Assembly: GCA_023853785.1 (NCBI GenBank)
Contig: JAJIRX010000815.1
Span: 1 to 64,000, forward strand
Direction of reading: 5' to 3'
DNA length: 64,000 bases
DNA from: Psilocybe azurescens
Lineage: Eukaryota; Basidiomycota; Agaricomycetes; Agaricales; Agrocybaceae
Below the pieces are notes generated by a model. It searched no databases and had not been told where the DNA came from. It saw only the letters and a list, made by a program, of their open reading frames with translations. The translations under genes were made by a program, and so were the position numbers. How positions within the stretch are numbered: the stretch's first letter is position 1; each line of letters opens with the position of its first letter. Positions 11,622 to 24,689 of the stretch are shown piece after piece.

Positions 11622-13620
11622 TATTATCTTCAAATAAGCGCTGTAGCCTAGGAAAACTAGTACTTTCCACTATTATAATGGGTGCAGCAAAGGCTAGGCA
11701 GCACGCAACCCATTTCCTTCCGTTTCTGTTGGTCTATTTCAATCATCACAAACCAAGGCATCTATTTAGTCTATATAAACAGTCCTGTATCCTAGAATAG
11801 GAACCAAATAATCTATGCCCCAAATTTGATATCAGAATCTACTTTGAATAAGAACATACGTGTTATACTTCAAGAACTAGTACTTTTTGTGATAAGAAAT
11901 CGAACACTACAGTTCACCATAAGATATTAGGCGGTACCTGGTTTAGTGAGCAATCACCATTGTTATATTCAATGTCAGGACTATTAGACTTGATAAGCAG
12001 GCTTTTTATAAGTCATCCGTGGACTGCCCTGGGGATTGTTCAGTGCGGGTTAGAACCCTATACTCGGCTAGCGGTTGCTCATAGTAGCTAGGGACAACTG
12101 TCAAAGAAATCCGTCTGTGCAATATGTTGCCCATTGTAATTAAGGACTGTGAACTTGTGTGCCCAGTTGCTTAGAGGAACTAAGAATATGTTATACTCAT
12201 AATAGGGGTGATCGCTCATAGTTTTTATATTTTGAGTTTGAGTTTTAAAAGAATGACAAAGCAATCTGATAAGTGCCTCATGTGAACTCGCCCCCAAAAG
12301 CAATCCACTTGATATTTGGAGATCACCCTCATTGCAGTGATCACCCTTGATATTATTAGTGCCCCGTGTACACTCGCCCCACAAAAAGCGATCCCCTTGA
12401 TATTGGTGATCACCCTCACTGCAAGCAATTGCCCTTGATATTTGGTGATCACCCTCACTGCAAAATATTGCTCTTGATATTTGGTGGTCACTGATGCGGG
12501 AATGAAGTTGTCTAAAATACACCAGCTTTATGTGCTTGGGAACCTTAGTATGATTTCCTACGAAATGTACTCTTAGGAAAGTCACCAAATTAGGTGACTG
12601 TTGCCAGGAAATCATGATGTCACGGCATCAGTTTGCATTGTTTTTGGCTCAAACTTGGCAGGTGTGTAGCTCTCTCGATTCTGCACCGATTTTCACAACA
12701 AAAGTTTCTAAAAATAAGGTAACATTTTTCGCTACACGCTAATTACATAAAAATCTGTGTAAATTTATAGTGTTTACAAAAGTGGGCCAAACTATATACT
12801 ACTGCAAAAACAAGGGCTCTATGTTTGTGATTCAAACTGTGTCTAATCTAATCAATACATCTGTGACATGCAGAGAACTTGCCATTGTAGACCCCAATCA
12901 AACAAGTTTGACCGCTTATTATGAAGATCACGTGCTGACCTTGAATTGTTGTGAGGTCTTCACGTGATTATCATCAAAAATAAAAATATCCAGCTCCTGT
13001 CTAATCTAATCAATACATCTGTGATGCACAGAGAACTTGCCCCAATCAAACAAGTTTGACTGCTTATTATAAAGATCACGTACTGACCTTGGATTATTGT
13101 GAGGTCCTCATGTGATTATCATCAAAAATCATAAATATCCGGCTCCTGTCTAATCTAATCAATACATCTGTGATGTGCAGAGAACTTGCTCCAATCAAAC
13201 AAGTTTGACTGCTTATTATGAAGATCACGTGCTGACCTTTGATTATTGTAAGGTCCCCATGTGATCACCATCAAAAATCAATAATATCTGTCTCCTGTCT
13301 AATCTAATCAATACATCTATGATGTGCGGGAACTTGCTATTATACACCCTAATCAAACAAGTTTGACCGCTTATTGTGAAGATCACGTGCTGACCTTGGA
13401 TTACAACAAGGTCCTCACATGATCACCATCAAAAATCTAGAATATCTGGCTCCTTTGCTTGTTTGTGAACTTCTGCAGGATCATTGTAGTAGTTATGATG
13501 TTTTTAATATTTATAGAGAAAGAAACAGTATATGAAGATTCCAACTCATTTGGTAATTTCAGATGTATAGCCCAAAATTACATTGAATATGTTTTTTCTA
13601 TATATATACAGCTATCTTCA
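11622..13620 (+). repeat. composite repeat, copy 2
   Basis: A direct repeat of 8335-10862 without the mariner-type insertion. The 140-bp unit (CAATCAAACAAGTTTGAC ... GATCACGTGCTGACCTT ... CACCATCAAAAAT) is present four times in tandem (about 12845, 13005, 13145 and 13300). The 65-codon frame at 12770-12967 and its counterpart at 9028-9240 keep a similar peptide (SMFVIQTxSNLINTSVTCREL). This could be a conserved short product, but high nucleotide identity alone explains it. Confidence 0.8.
12250..12495. repeat. degenerate tandem repeat with GATCACCCT core
   Basis: Imperfect units of about 35 bp built on TTGATATTTGGTGATCACCCTCACTGCA. The clearest copies are at about 12310, 12345, 12390, 12430 and 12470. 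The array sits inside composite repeat copy 2 and holds open a 175-codon minus-strand frame whose protein is just the translated repeat (EGDHQIS). Confidence 0.75.
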
Positions 13621-16600
13621 GAGAGTGGCTTCCTAAAATCATAAAAATTAGCAGGTCAGTGTATTTATACTGCAAGAACATAACTAGGTCATAAAAGTAT
13701 TTTTTCAACAAGGTTGATTTATAGCAGGTATAATATCAATATCTCATAAAACAGCCTGTAGCTCAGTCAATATTTGTTGTAAAATCAAAATTTTTGAAGG
13801 AGGATGATCCTAAGGAAGGCCCAGAGCATACCTGATAGTTTTTGAATTTTGAAATTTGGTCATTTTCAACCAATGTTTGACAATGGGTACCCTGATGTGC
13901 AGCCGTGTAACGTTACTGAAATGCGAGAAGTAAGCCTTAAGCTAATCCTGATAAAAGAAACTCACCGAGGTCAAAACAGAGCTGTGAATATGGGGACAGT
14001 GGACGTGGCGGTGGAGTGGAAAGGTGGATGTTGGTATGGGTGTCGATGAAGTAGGCGGATGTGGAAAGAGATGCAAGAGATGGTCATTCAGGTGACGGAG
14101 GCGTCGGAGGTGTAATCGGCGCTGTAGATGAAGTAGATGGCGGTATGAATACGAGAAAATGCGTGTCCCGACGTCACCTCCCATGCAGATGCAGCATCTT
14201 TCGGAAGCTGCGCGGGTGAGATGGACATGAGTAGAGAAAGAAGGAAATTGAGTATCTGCATAGAAATGTCCATATATGCGCTTCAACGTCGCTTGATATA
14301 CGTGAAAACAGAAGAGAAACGCAGCAAAGTTCTTCGGACTGTCCAGAATACATCTCACTTGTGACATTCGACAAATAGCCAAAGCCCGACCCCCCCGTCG
14401 TACGGCTGACGACATTGAAGTTAAGTTCATGCTTGTCTCAAAAGACGGAGATACTGCATACCGAACTTGCACAGACCTAGGACTGTATTGACGGAGGGAG
14501 TCGGTGCTGCTGCTAACCGTGTTTAGATCACGCACGGGTCAACGTCATGCAGGAGAAAAGGGGGGGAGTGAGCTGTGGTAGAAATGAGTATTGAATGACG
14601 AGGTTAAGGCAAATTATTCTGTCTGATGATTCTAATCGTGTGGATGATACCTCCAGCCACGTGAGAAAATGTGCATTTGAAAGGACAAGGGATGGGAGGA
14701 AGCCGAAAACACACGGTGGTTCATCAATTCCGCCTCTGCCTGCAAGTCACGACTCTTCGCATTCAAGTAGTAGAAGTTATATATGGTGAAGAGTAAAAAT
14801 AGCGGTGAAAAGAGTTGTTGAGGAGTTCAAATCATGACAGCGATGGTCGAAAGCGTGGTGAAGCGGAAGGGAAACGATGCTGCCCTTCGAGGTCGAGTGA
14901 AGTAATCGGACGATACAGAGGACATGGCCCATTAGAAGTCAGTTGGATGTCACTAATGTATCTGAAAGTTGAACCAGGTTCAGCCACAAACGACACGACA
15001 ACCAAGGTAAAACGAACGCACCGGCACTACAATGCTCCGGTCTGCTCAGAACGGTCCACGTTGTAAAATGCATAGGAATTGGTGATCGTCTTTCAGTAAC
15101 AATGCGGTGATTCACTAGGTTGAATATCACACTCTTTGGGAATCATGAAGATTAGCATTAAGCGAGAGGAACTTGGACACAGGTAAGAGTACTTTGGGTC
15201 GAGGGAAGGACGACGTGGAGTTCGCATTACTCCGAACATCGTTCGAGCGGAGCTTAAATTCTGATGTGCTACATGCGTTTCTATTTATCCATCAAGTTGT
15301 AGAAACTTGAACAACGAAGTTGCTACATTTCATCCACACCAAAGGACCCCGTAATATCTCCTTCGTGTGTTTAAAAGCCCAGTATTCCTAGCTCAAGACA
15401 CAAAATTGCAGCCGCCACGGACGGTTCTTTGGTGACTCTGTGCCATTCACGCACGGCTAGTCTACGTGGCTACATAGAGTAGAGACATACATGACAGCGT
15501 CCATATCGCTACACATATAGACTAAATACAGAATCATAACTGTAATGGCGAGTATGGTGTTTGTAGATGCACATGTGTTACTCCTCCTCCTCTTTTTCTG
15601 CCATTTCTTACTAACTCTCCCTTTCTTCTCTCATTCCTCTCACTCCCCTCTTACCCCCTCCCCTCCCGTGCTTACTCAAATCACGTGCAAATAAACACAA
15701 ACCAGATAGCAACATATCCCACTTCGTATCGCTCGCTAGACTCTCCTGTAAGATCAACAGAGCGACACCCTCGTGGGCAGCATGCACCCGCCCGTCCAAA
15801 GCGCATACGAGGTACTGGTGAAAAAGGGCGATGTATGGATGAGCAAAGGTTGAGTTTATATTAGGTTTAAGGGCAGAGGTGTATAGATATCGTTGACATG
15901 ATACTTGGGGAAAATTCCCTCTTATGTCATGCTTTGGTTTAAGATATCGTTCTCAGAGTGTTCTATGTTTAGATGACCGTCTGTCCAATTAATCTCAGCA
16001 GGCACCTAATGTAGACCAGTGTAGCGCGTACATTGTAATGAATTTCACGAGCAAAAAGCGAGAGCCAGAGCGCAATCAGTTGACAGCTACTCCAGTATAT
16101 TGGGCGTGTGCAATTGTAATCTGTGTGTGCATAGTACATACTGGTCTTCTTTCCGAAAAAAAAACACTGGGCATGCTTACCTGCCTGGATCCTAGGAGTA
16201 ATATCCGCCCCGCAGAGGCCAGACACGCTCGTTCTCCCAGCCCTTAATTAAGCAATGGACATTTAAAATCGCCACTCATTGCTCGACTCAATTTAATTTA
16301 AGTGGAGGGTGATCCGAACAAACGACAACATTCGAATTGTCGGAGACACCGGTCCAGGTTCGAACAGAAAGCGTGACAAGAGAAGACGTTACGATTCAAC
16401 GGACAGATGTCTGGCCTGATAGGGAAGGTAGTAATCGAATTAATTATGAGGGGACTGTTTGCTTTTAGTATGACGTTCTGGAGTCTGCAGAAGCCTAAAT
16501 CAATAGGACAAGGGTTATAAGTATGCATGTGATGGATTAAGAGACCATCCGATTTATCTGAACACGATGGAGGAATATGATACATATGATACAAAGCTCC

Positions 16601-19300
16601 TTGTGCGTATCCACTCACGGGGTGAATAGGAGGACATCGGTTTCTTTAGTTCACGATCAGTACTCCGGGGTATACCGCAAGTTGTTACACATGGCAGAAC
16701 AGATACTTGTCTTAAAGTCGAATTATCTCAAATAGAACCTCAAGAACTCAGGATGAAGGGAAATGGATGATGATATGGAAGTATGGTTCATTTTTCCTCC
16801 AAATGTGCACGTGGAGGAGCATATTTTGTACTCAAAACCGTGAATTGTTATCACAAAAAATTATGGACACTTGAAGACTCTTTCCTGCTTCTCTGGGCCA
16901 CAGAAAGCCTGTGCGATCTCAAGTACAATCTAACAAGAACGTGCATGAGACAGCGTACCGACCCCGCGAAGAATCAATGAAGATACTACACTTATTAAGT
17001 TGATTGAGCTGATTTTTAACTTCAGAGACATGGAGCTTAGCTACGATTGTCGCGAAGTGCCAAGACTTGATAACTAGATAGACGATCGCGGATTGACACT
17101 GAGCTGGCTTGTATTCAAGCGGAGCTTGACCACAATCAATTTGTGCTTCAATCTCAGACTCTTGGTCCCCGACTATGCTCCACGCCATCATTCAATATTC
17201 ATCTATTGTCGCTGGCAGAGCTTTTTAAACCTCCCACCTATTTACGCTAATCTATGCTTTGTTTTTGTGGTAAATATGTCGATGCAGAGAGGTTTAGGAA
17301 AGGAGTCATGATTTGGGGCGGTGTGAGCTCACAAACGATGGTAAAATATAGTTGTACATCTCTCCCTCTTCCCTAAATAGATCCATCTTCAATCTCTAAT
17401 TAACATTGCATTTTTCTTACTGTGAAATACTCTATACACTGCCCACCTATTGCAGGACTTCTGGAATGGATATTGTAGATGAAGATGCATGAAACAATTT
17501 TCCACCTCAACATCATCCAACGCATCATCCAATGGCGGTCAGCGGCACCAGCGGGGTGTCCTCTGCTCGACACCCTCCACAGTGTGTAGAGCCCCAAGGG
17601 AGTAGATCTGGTAGCTTGACCAGTGAGATGAGCAAGATTTGCTATACACCTCGAGGAGCCTTGGCATGTTTTCTGTCTTTTTCTTTCTACTTTTAATTGA
17701 TGTTTAAGCGTCCTTTTTTCATGTAGCCAGAAAATCTTCTCCCTTATATATTAACATTCCTCATCTACTTGTTTATCGCCCCAAACACGCTGCTACGGGG
17801 TTATAGCGGATCGTGTATCTCCGCGAACTCGGGCAATTGTCACCTTTCTGGGAGCCTTACAGCACCCATCTCATACCCTGTTTCTATACCACCATCTACT
17901 CTATGAATGGCATCCACATATCTTCCGTCGTCTATATCATCACCACCACTACCATCTCCGTCGTCGACTTCCATATTATCCTCTGCACCCACACCGACCT
18001 TTTTGACTTCCACCGCCAACAGCTAGCCTGGAAGTTGAGAGGGATAATTGTAGTGAAGTGCGAGGAGAGGCAGAGGTGGTGAATGTGTTGAACATTGAGG
18101 GTTAGAGAGACATGGAGGAAGGGGCACATGGGAGAGCTGAGAAGTGGGGAAACAGGATGGAGAGGAGGTAAAGAGTAGCAGGAGTGGGAGTTTGGATCAA
18201 GAAAAGCAGAGAGCACGGGCCAAGAGAGAACGCTCATTCTTGCTGAAGTACTAATCAGTCACCCGGACGGGACAAGTTTGGCCTGTCATAAACCTGAAGA
18301 GCCAAACGTGGAGGAGAGGAGGAAGTATTTAGAAGTGGGAAAACCGAGGACGCCTGAGTAGGCCTGTTTGGAATAAGAATAGTGTAAGGAAGGGGAATAC
18401 GAGTGTGAGTTTGCCGTTGCACGTTTGTAAGGACGCAAGGAGCAGGATGATGCCAAATCTAAAGCTGGCTCCGTCTCAATGATTACGCCCGATATACATG
18501 GTTAATGGTGCGCCTATGTACAGTCGAACTTTTCATAACTCATACCTGTCGCCGTCGGTTAACAGTCCAGGGAATGGGCTGACGAAGACAGGCTAAAAAT
18601 AGGTTCGGCAATTGCAAAATTATCAGAATCATGGATAATGGGTTGCATTTCCCTGCAAATGAAGTCCATGGATCGAAAAACCTATGGGGTATAAGGAGAT
18701 ATGGGTACCACTTGTGTGGATTATTGCAAATTCGACTGTAGTTCTAACACGTTTCTTACGATACTCTCCTCACGGTGGTCTTATCAGAATACCACGACAT
18801 TACATCGAGGCGATAGTAATCATTCTGCTGGAATCTTGCATGTACTAATTTACAATGCACTACAGCTACCCAATATGTTATTTAGAATAGTTATTTCTCT
18901 CTTTGGAATTATTGAGTTCCAAAACCTTAAATCTCCGCCGTGGTTACTGTAACAGTGGAAAAAGGTGATTGAGCTGAGGATTCGAATCCAGGAACTGCCA
19001 AACTATACTCTATGATGTAGAACATAATTGAGTTTTTATGTCACTTTTGGTGCCACGTGAGGACAACGGCAGTTGATCGAAAACTCGGGATAAAATCAAT
19101 TTGCATTGAAAGGGCGGTGACGGTGGTTACTTACTAGCTAGCCGCTAGAATATAATTTCGAACTTTTGACGGCAGCTTAAAATAGTTTCACCATTCTGTA
19201 GCATACACCAAGTTCCTCGGCTCCTTCTTTCCCCTGCTCGAAGCGAACCACTATCTGTGTGTCCTCCATTACTCCTGTCTGTGTGCAGCGCCATTCAAAT
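13621..19300. other. long gene-poor stretch
   Basis: No family could be recognised. Weak candidates were examined. A 197-codon minus-strand frame (13942-14535) has His/Leu-rich low complexity. Short frames at 17.8-18.1 kb (plus) share the peptide pattern TxIYSxNGxxxxSxxY with 48.2 kb (plus) and, more weakly, with 14.1 kb (minus), which suggests three scraps of one decayed family. A pyrimidine-rich tract lies at 15585-15665. Nothing here has a consistent exon chain. Confidence 0.4.
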
Positions 19301-19335
19301 TGTCATTTAGACAAAATTACATGACCTGCCCGAGA

Positions 19336-19943
19336 GCAAAATAAAGAGCAGAGATCACAGTATCAGATTGATATTGGGAAAACTACCCACCAGAAACTCT
19401 CGTTTTCTTGGACGAGTCTGCCTGCAATAGAATGACCAGTCGGCGGAGCATGGGATGGGCACCACTGGGTAAACGTGCAAGGTGCCATGATTACTTTGTT
19501 CAAGGTCAACAATACTCAATTCTTCCTGCAATCTCGCTCAACGGAATTCTCCACATTGACATTCTCACAACGTCGTGGACAGCGGATGAGTTTCGGCTTG
19601 TATGTTGAGGTATTGCTGGACCAAATGAATCCGTACCCTCAGCAAAATTCTGTTCTTGTTCTTGACAATGCCAGCGCACACCATTTTGATGACCTACGTG
19701 CACTGATTGAAGGTCGAGGCATGCATCTTCGCTATCTACCTCCTTACTCACCTGACTTCAACCTTATTGAAGAGGGCTTCTCTGGAATAAAAGCATGGCT
19801 TCGCTGAAATAATGACTACGTACTTGGGGAACTGACAGGTGAAGAAAGCTGTGACCCATATGCGATACTTTGGGAAGCAGTTTTAATTCGATAACACCAA
19901 AAACATTGCTGGATGGTACAGAGACTGCGGGTATGTACAATAA
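19336..19943 (+). pseudogene. decayed IS630/Tc1-mariner-type DDE transposase
   Basis: A DDE-superfamily transposase core broken by mutations. In order it shows QYQIDIG, then YPPETLVFLDESACNR (first catalytic Asp), GWAPLGKRAR, QQYSILPAISLNGILH, NSVLVLDNASAHH (second Asp), LRYLPPYSPDFNLIEEGF (catalytic Glu) and a C-terminus ending GWYRDCGYVQ, stop at 19941-19943. The frame changes near 19372, 19600 and 19890, and an in-frame TGA follows AWLR (19805-19807), where the family normally continues with Arg. All three catalytic acids survive but the protein cannot be made. No N-terminal DNA-binding region or terminal inverted repeats were found. Confidence 0.85.
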
Positions 19944-19973
19944 AGAAAGAGATATAATACTACATAGCACCTA

Positions 19974-21317
19974 CTATATTTCAACACTTTGTTCTTTTTG
20001 ATAGAGGCGGGCCTTCTTCCTCTCCTTTTCTTTGCCCAAAATAACCTTTTCAACCCCTTTCACCAACGGTTGAGCTGCTCCTTCAGGGATTCCTAGTGCA
20101 ACTAAGTAGTCCTTCTCAAGCTCCAAAATGGTCTCTGCATAGACAATCTTCTGATGATTGAGAAGAGGCAAATATTTTGGTAGATTGAGTTGAGGGTACT
20201 TTCAGTTGAGATCTTGTAGAACATCAGCCAGAGGAAGTGACTCTTCATCGCTGTCACTTGTATCGACCGAGAAAGTAGAATGGGTGTGTTTCATGCCCGG
20301 TCCAGTGGAGTCACCAGAGATAATGTTGTGACAGCTTGACTCCCCAAGAGGTGCATTATTGATATGAACATGTATGGGTGGGACATTAGACTTGGAATTG
20401 ACAGGACGTATCCGGTTGGCCTTTTGGACAAGGTTGTCGAAAGAATGACAATGTGGTGGATGAACACAGTCTGCATCGGCATCATTATCATGCTTGCCAA
20501 TAATTTTTAAAAAATTCACAGTGATATACACATAAGAACTCACTATTTTCCGTGCCCATAGAGTAATTTCTTCAAGGCCAAGAGCTACATGCTCTGTCGG
20601 ATTCTCAGGGCTCACATAGCACCATCTATTTGGTCCACTGTGATGTGCACATTGCAGCTTTTCCTTGACGACACGGAGCTCAGCACTGTATGCAGAGTCT
20701 GTGGATCGACTGCCATTAATTTTCTTCTTTGGAGCTTGAGGCATTGCGGGATTCTGAAACAAATGAGTGATATATAATAGAAATAGAATAAGCCTGACAT
20801 ACCAAGTGGACAACCTCCATAACAATTTCCTTCCTCCTACATGGGTTGTTCTGGATGCTGAGAATGGTTTTGAATGCATTATCAATGTCAGAGTCGGTGT
20901 CAAGTTGATGGGATGCAGCACGCTTTCCCTCATCACTAGTCTTCCAACCTAGCTGAGCAGTTGCGGGATCCAGATTCATTGAAGCTATAATACGGTCACA
21001 AAAATCACGGTAGGGGAATATCAACCTGGAACTCAATGTCTCTGGTGACCTTGTCATTGCCAGGAAAGGGTACAACAATGCCACAGCGGCCTTGAGAATA
21101 AAATTTGTCAGTAGGAAATATGAAGAATATATTCAAAAATACCTATTGCTTCCATGCCCTGAGTAGCCTGCGGTGTTCTAGGCAGTGGATCAATATTTTT
21201 GTCTTCATCATCCAACCCAGCTGCTTGATTGTTGAGCATGTGATTGGCAACTGCTACAGCAATATTTTGAGGGCAAGGGGATGGCATAGGGGCTACACCA
21301 AGGAGAAATCCCGCCAC
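19974..21317 (-). pseudogene. decayed repeat-associated hypothetical protein
   Basis: An exon chain on the minus strand. A segment 21317 to about 21137 ends near TPQATQGMEAI. The next exon, from about 21090 to 20807, contains LIFPYRDFCDRIIASMNL and LGWKTSDEGKRAASHQLD. An intron GTATGT...TTTCAG (20806-20756) follows, then NPAMPQAPKKK, CAHHSGPNRWCYVSP and ALGLEEITLWARKI. A second intron (GTGAGT, 51 nt) is frame-neutral, and the frame reaches TGA at 20202. The same frame then continues without another stop for 75 codons (KYLPLLNHQKIVYAETIL ... ending at 19974), so the TGA looks like a nonsense mutation. The first junction does not keep frame. I recall similar short-linker proteins (Cys-His-x-GxxRxCYV, then LWA) as abundant, unnamed basidiomycete families; function unknown. 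Confidence 0.6.
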
Positions 21318-21404
21318 TCCCGCACTATTTTGCAGGGCCTGGGGTACATCAGAAAAAGAAAACTGCCCAGTAGAATGTCACTTAAGCTATGTAGCACTGG
21401 TAGA

Positions 21405-21725
21405 ATTTTGCTTTTGCAGTAGCTCCAGTAGCTCCAGTAGCACTCAGTAGTTCTGGTGCACATCTATATAGAGCCCAGTAGCTCTGGCACAGATCTACTG
21501 GATGCTCAGTAGCCCACACTCTGATCTCCAGTAGCTCCAGTAGCACTCAGTAGTCCTGATGCACATCTACATAGAGCCTAGTAGCTCTGGCACAGGTCTA
21601 CTGAGAACTCAGTAGCTCACACTCTGAGCTACATAGCTCCTGTAGCTCTATGTAGACTCTAGTCAATGCTACCAACACCATATAGCTCATAGTCTATGCT
21701 ACCAGTACACAGTATTTCCACATGA
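21405..21725. repeat. CAGTAG-rich tandem repeat
   Basis: Two diverged copies of a unit of about 110 bp (21425-21530 and 21532-21640), each built from AGTAGCTCCAGTAGCACTCAG, GCACATCTAYATAGAGCC and AGTAGCTCTGGCACAG. A related CTACTGGTGCTACTGGAACT-type patch lies at 22870-22990, so the two patches flank an AT-rich core. Confidence 0.7.
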
Positions 21726-23380
21726 GTGTTATATAAGCTACATAAATTATGCAATAAAAAATTTCAGCTTAGTAGGGTTACATAGTGATAATTTTTTACT
21801 TTCAATTAAATCTTAAATGAGAGCAAGAAATATATGGGTTTGAAAATTTATAGATACAATGTAAAAAAAAATGCAGTCATAATGAAAATATATATACTGT
21901 GGCACAATGGGGTGAGACAGAAACAAATATAATGATATTGAATCATTTTTAAGTGAAAGTCCTCATGTGTTATGCACAGGCTCTGTCAACAAGAATGGAA
22001 GACAGCATTCTGTGTATAAATTGACAGATAATGAACTCCTCTGCCTTATTGAATACATTTTTCTTCAACTTCTGTAAGAGGAGTTAACTGCAAAGCTTTG
22101 ATTTCCACCCTCTGCTGTCAGAGATTGGAAAACCTCTTACAAATATGCTCAATATGCTTTATGAACCATTCTTTACTGTGCTCAGTCCACTTAATTCATG
22201 AGCAGCCATTGTCTATAGAGGCCTACACAGCAGGCAGAGAGAACTATGATTTAAGGCACACCTGAGAAAGTGGTCTGAAAAAAAGTTAGTTACAAACTAT
22301 AAAATATAACCATAGTAAATTACTGGCCACTTTGAAGGAGGTCTTTACACTGCCCCACATGTACCAAGCAGAAAACATGCTGACCTAATATTCACATAAT
22401 GATTTAATTGCAGACACATTACCTTCAATTTTCTGATTATTTTGATATATGATATATGGATATAGCTTGAGAGCAAGTGCCAGAATATATTATTGGTGTT
22501 GAAAACAAGGGTATATAATTCATTAAATGTGGTAGATAGTACAAGCAATGATGGTGTATTTGGTAGAGCATGTGTAGAATTATTATATATAAAGCTTTTG
22601 GTTCAATTCCTGTTGAGTGTATTTTATCATTCCACATTTATTACAAATATCATGTGACTTTAATGCATTAGCATTTTCTTGTGAACTGAGTAACTTGGAA
22701 AATTTGTAATAAACTAACAACCAGCACTTGTGGGATGTGTAAAATACTGCAAATATATATAGACACAAGTGGAAGATATATAGCCACCAACAGTATTTTG
22801 GTAGTTATGTGTGATGGCCACCAGAACTGTATAGTGATATATGACAATTACTGGGGCTATGTAGTCACACACAGAATCTACTGGTGCTACTGGAACTACA
22901 GTAGCTGTCACATGTGACTACCAGGTGCTACAGCAAGGGTGATGTGCAATCCAGCTACCAGTTCTACTGGGGCTACATAGCACTACTGCAGGTATATTTT
23001 TTCCTGATGTAGTGGTAATAAGGATTTTGGTAATTTGGATTAGACATAGTAGCAAGGGTGGACTGACACGAGCAGCACTATGCACTCAGCCTTATATACC
23101 ATCATGAACTCAGGTTTGATGCTCCTGTCTTTCAGTGAGGAGGATAATCAGCACAATACAATCAACAACAAAAGCTTAAAACTTTTGATTTGACATAGGA
23201 TTAATGTAAAGTGTCATTGTCGATGTCTGCAGTAGATTCTACTTAGTCATGGGCGCGGGTCAGTACTTGTTACCAAATCTGGCTATTTGGACAAGGCTCT
23301 TGCCAAAGAGAGGCAGACATCAAAAAATGGAAATGGCCTACCATTTTGCAGTTAGCTGTAAACTTCAGAATAACAGACTC
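21726..23380. other. AT-rich stretch, no gene; tRNA-like relic at 22560-22625
   Basis: No coding signal. At 22560-22625 TTTGGTAGAGCAT (like the D-loop/A box of a tRNA) is followed 37 nt later by GGTTCAATTCC (one mismatch to the GGTTCGANTCC B box). The D, anticodon and acceptor stems do not pair, so it is not a working tRNA; it could be a tRNA-derived SINE head. Confidence 0.3.
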
Positions 23381-23419
23381 ACAAGGGTGTGATTTTACTC
23401 TGTAGCACATGTACAGTCA

Positions 23420-23900
23420 CAGACAATCAAACTCAACAATTGAGTGATCTCAGCTGCCAAACAAATTTTCAGAAATCAGATTTCAGATTCTTGTTCAGTT
23501 CATCAAAATACGTCAAAAACACACCTCCAATGTTTTCCCACAAGCCATTTAGATCAGCCAAATTTTTGACCAAAACCAATAACATTTTATGTACCCAAGT
23601 TGGGTTGATAATGACATCCAATTGCTAGATGTCAGCCTCCCACCCATCATGGTTAGCTGATTGCTCATTGAAGTCAGCCTGGATCACAGAGTGGACATGG
23701 GAAGCTGTCTTTAATTGACTGCAAAGGCTGGTAATGTTTCTCTTTGCCTTCTTCTTTGCCCTACAATAAGTAATCAGTGATTTGTAGCTTAGACGGTAGG
23801 ATTTTGGATTTATTTTTAGAAAGGAACAGCTCAATATAATCTTACCAAACTTTGGTATCATCCCGCTCTTCAAAAAGAATGTGATTCCGCTATTTTTCAA
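23420..23900 (-). pseudogene. possible decayed coding segment, unrecognised
   Basis: A 91-codon frame ends at TAG 23625 with EQSANHDGWEADI. The same frame then runs on for about 50 more codons (QLDVIINPTWVHKMLL ... GLWENIGGVFLTYFDELN) before the next stop. The composition of both parts looks protein-like and continuous across one nonsense codon. No family is recognised and no splice partners were found. Confidence 0.3.
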
Positions 23901-24689
23901 GATTTTACCAATTTTTTAAAAAGGTCCAGTCAGTATTTTAGGGTATACATTCCTTAATTGGTAATTTAAAGGGAACAGCTTGATAGGATGAGCTGAAAGT
24001 TGGTCGGAAGCTCCTTAAATGGGATTCTACCAATTCCAATTGTTTTCGGGGCCACCAATAAAAGTTGTTTTTTCTTGTCAAGTTTGATTGTCCACGACTG
24101 TACATATTTCAACAGGAACCAGCTTGAGTGAGCTCCTGCCACTTCAACTATGTTCTAGCTCAACCAATAACTTGTGACCCAGTTATTTCAAGGGTCATAC
24201 GAGAACGTAGAGCAATAGTGTGGAACAAAGATATCATATCAGTTACTGACAGGTAGTGTGGATGGCAATACTCCAGGAGTATTACCATTTGCCAGCAGGG
24301 CGATATCTCTGGCATGGGAAAGTGGTGATTCTTAGCAATTGGCGATGCCCATTCTTACGTGAAATCTCAAGGTTTCAAGGTAGTCTTTGTTGCTTTTGAG
24401 CGTAGCTAAGTAGAAGCAAAACAAAAATTGTTGAATAAATAAGTTTATGCTACATAGCCAGTATGCTGTTCGAACAGTACAGGCATTATAATTTTCAACG
24501 GCGGGTTTTCTAATTGATCTCGTTGCCTTTTTGAAGTACTAGAGAATAAAGTTGTTTGTTAAGTGCCACAGCCATCAAAAGACGGCATGTCGGGCGGGCG
24601 CTGTATCAAGGCTTTCCAACAAAATCAATACACGGAACAGCTTCTTCTCAGCATATAGTGAAGTTCAATGTTTTGATGGAAACCACTGA

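Noticed and set aside
12088..12615. 175-codon minus-strand frame
   Set aside because: It translates the GATCACCC tandem array (EGDHQIS repeats) and has no domain.
13942..14535. 197-codon minus-strand frame
   Set aside because: His/Leu/Ser-rich with no domain or splice partner. Kept only as part of the gene-poor description.
18960..19005. tRNA because of GGATTCGAATCC
   Set aside because: The palindromic B-box-like word has no A box at the right distance on either strand and no cloverleaf can be drawn.
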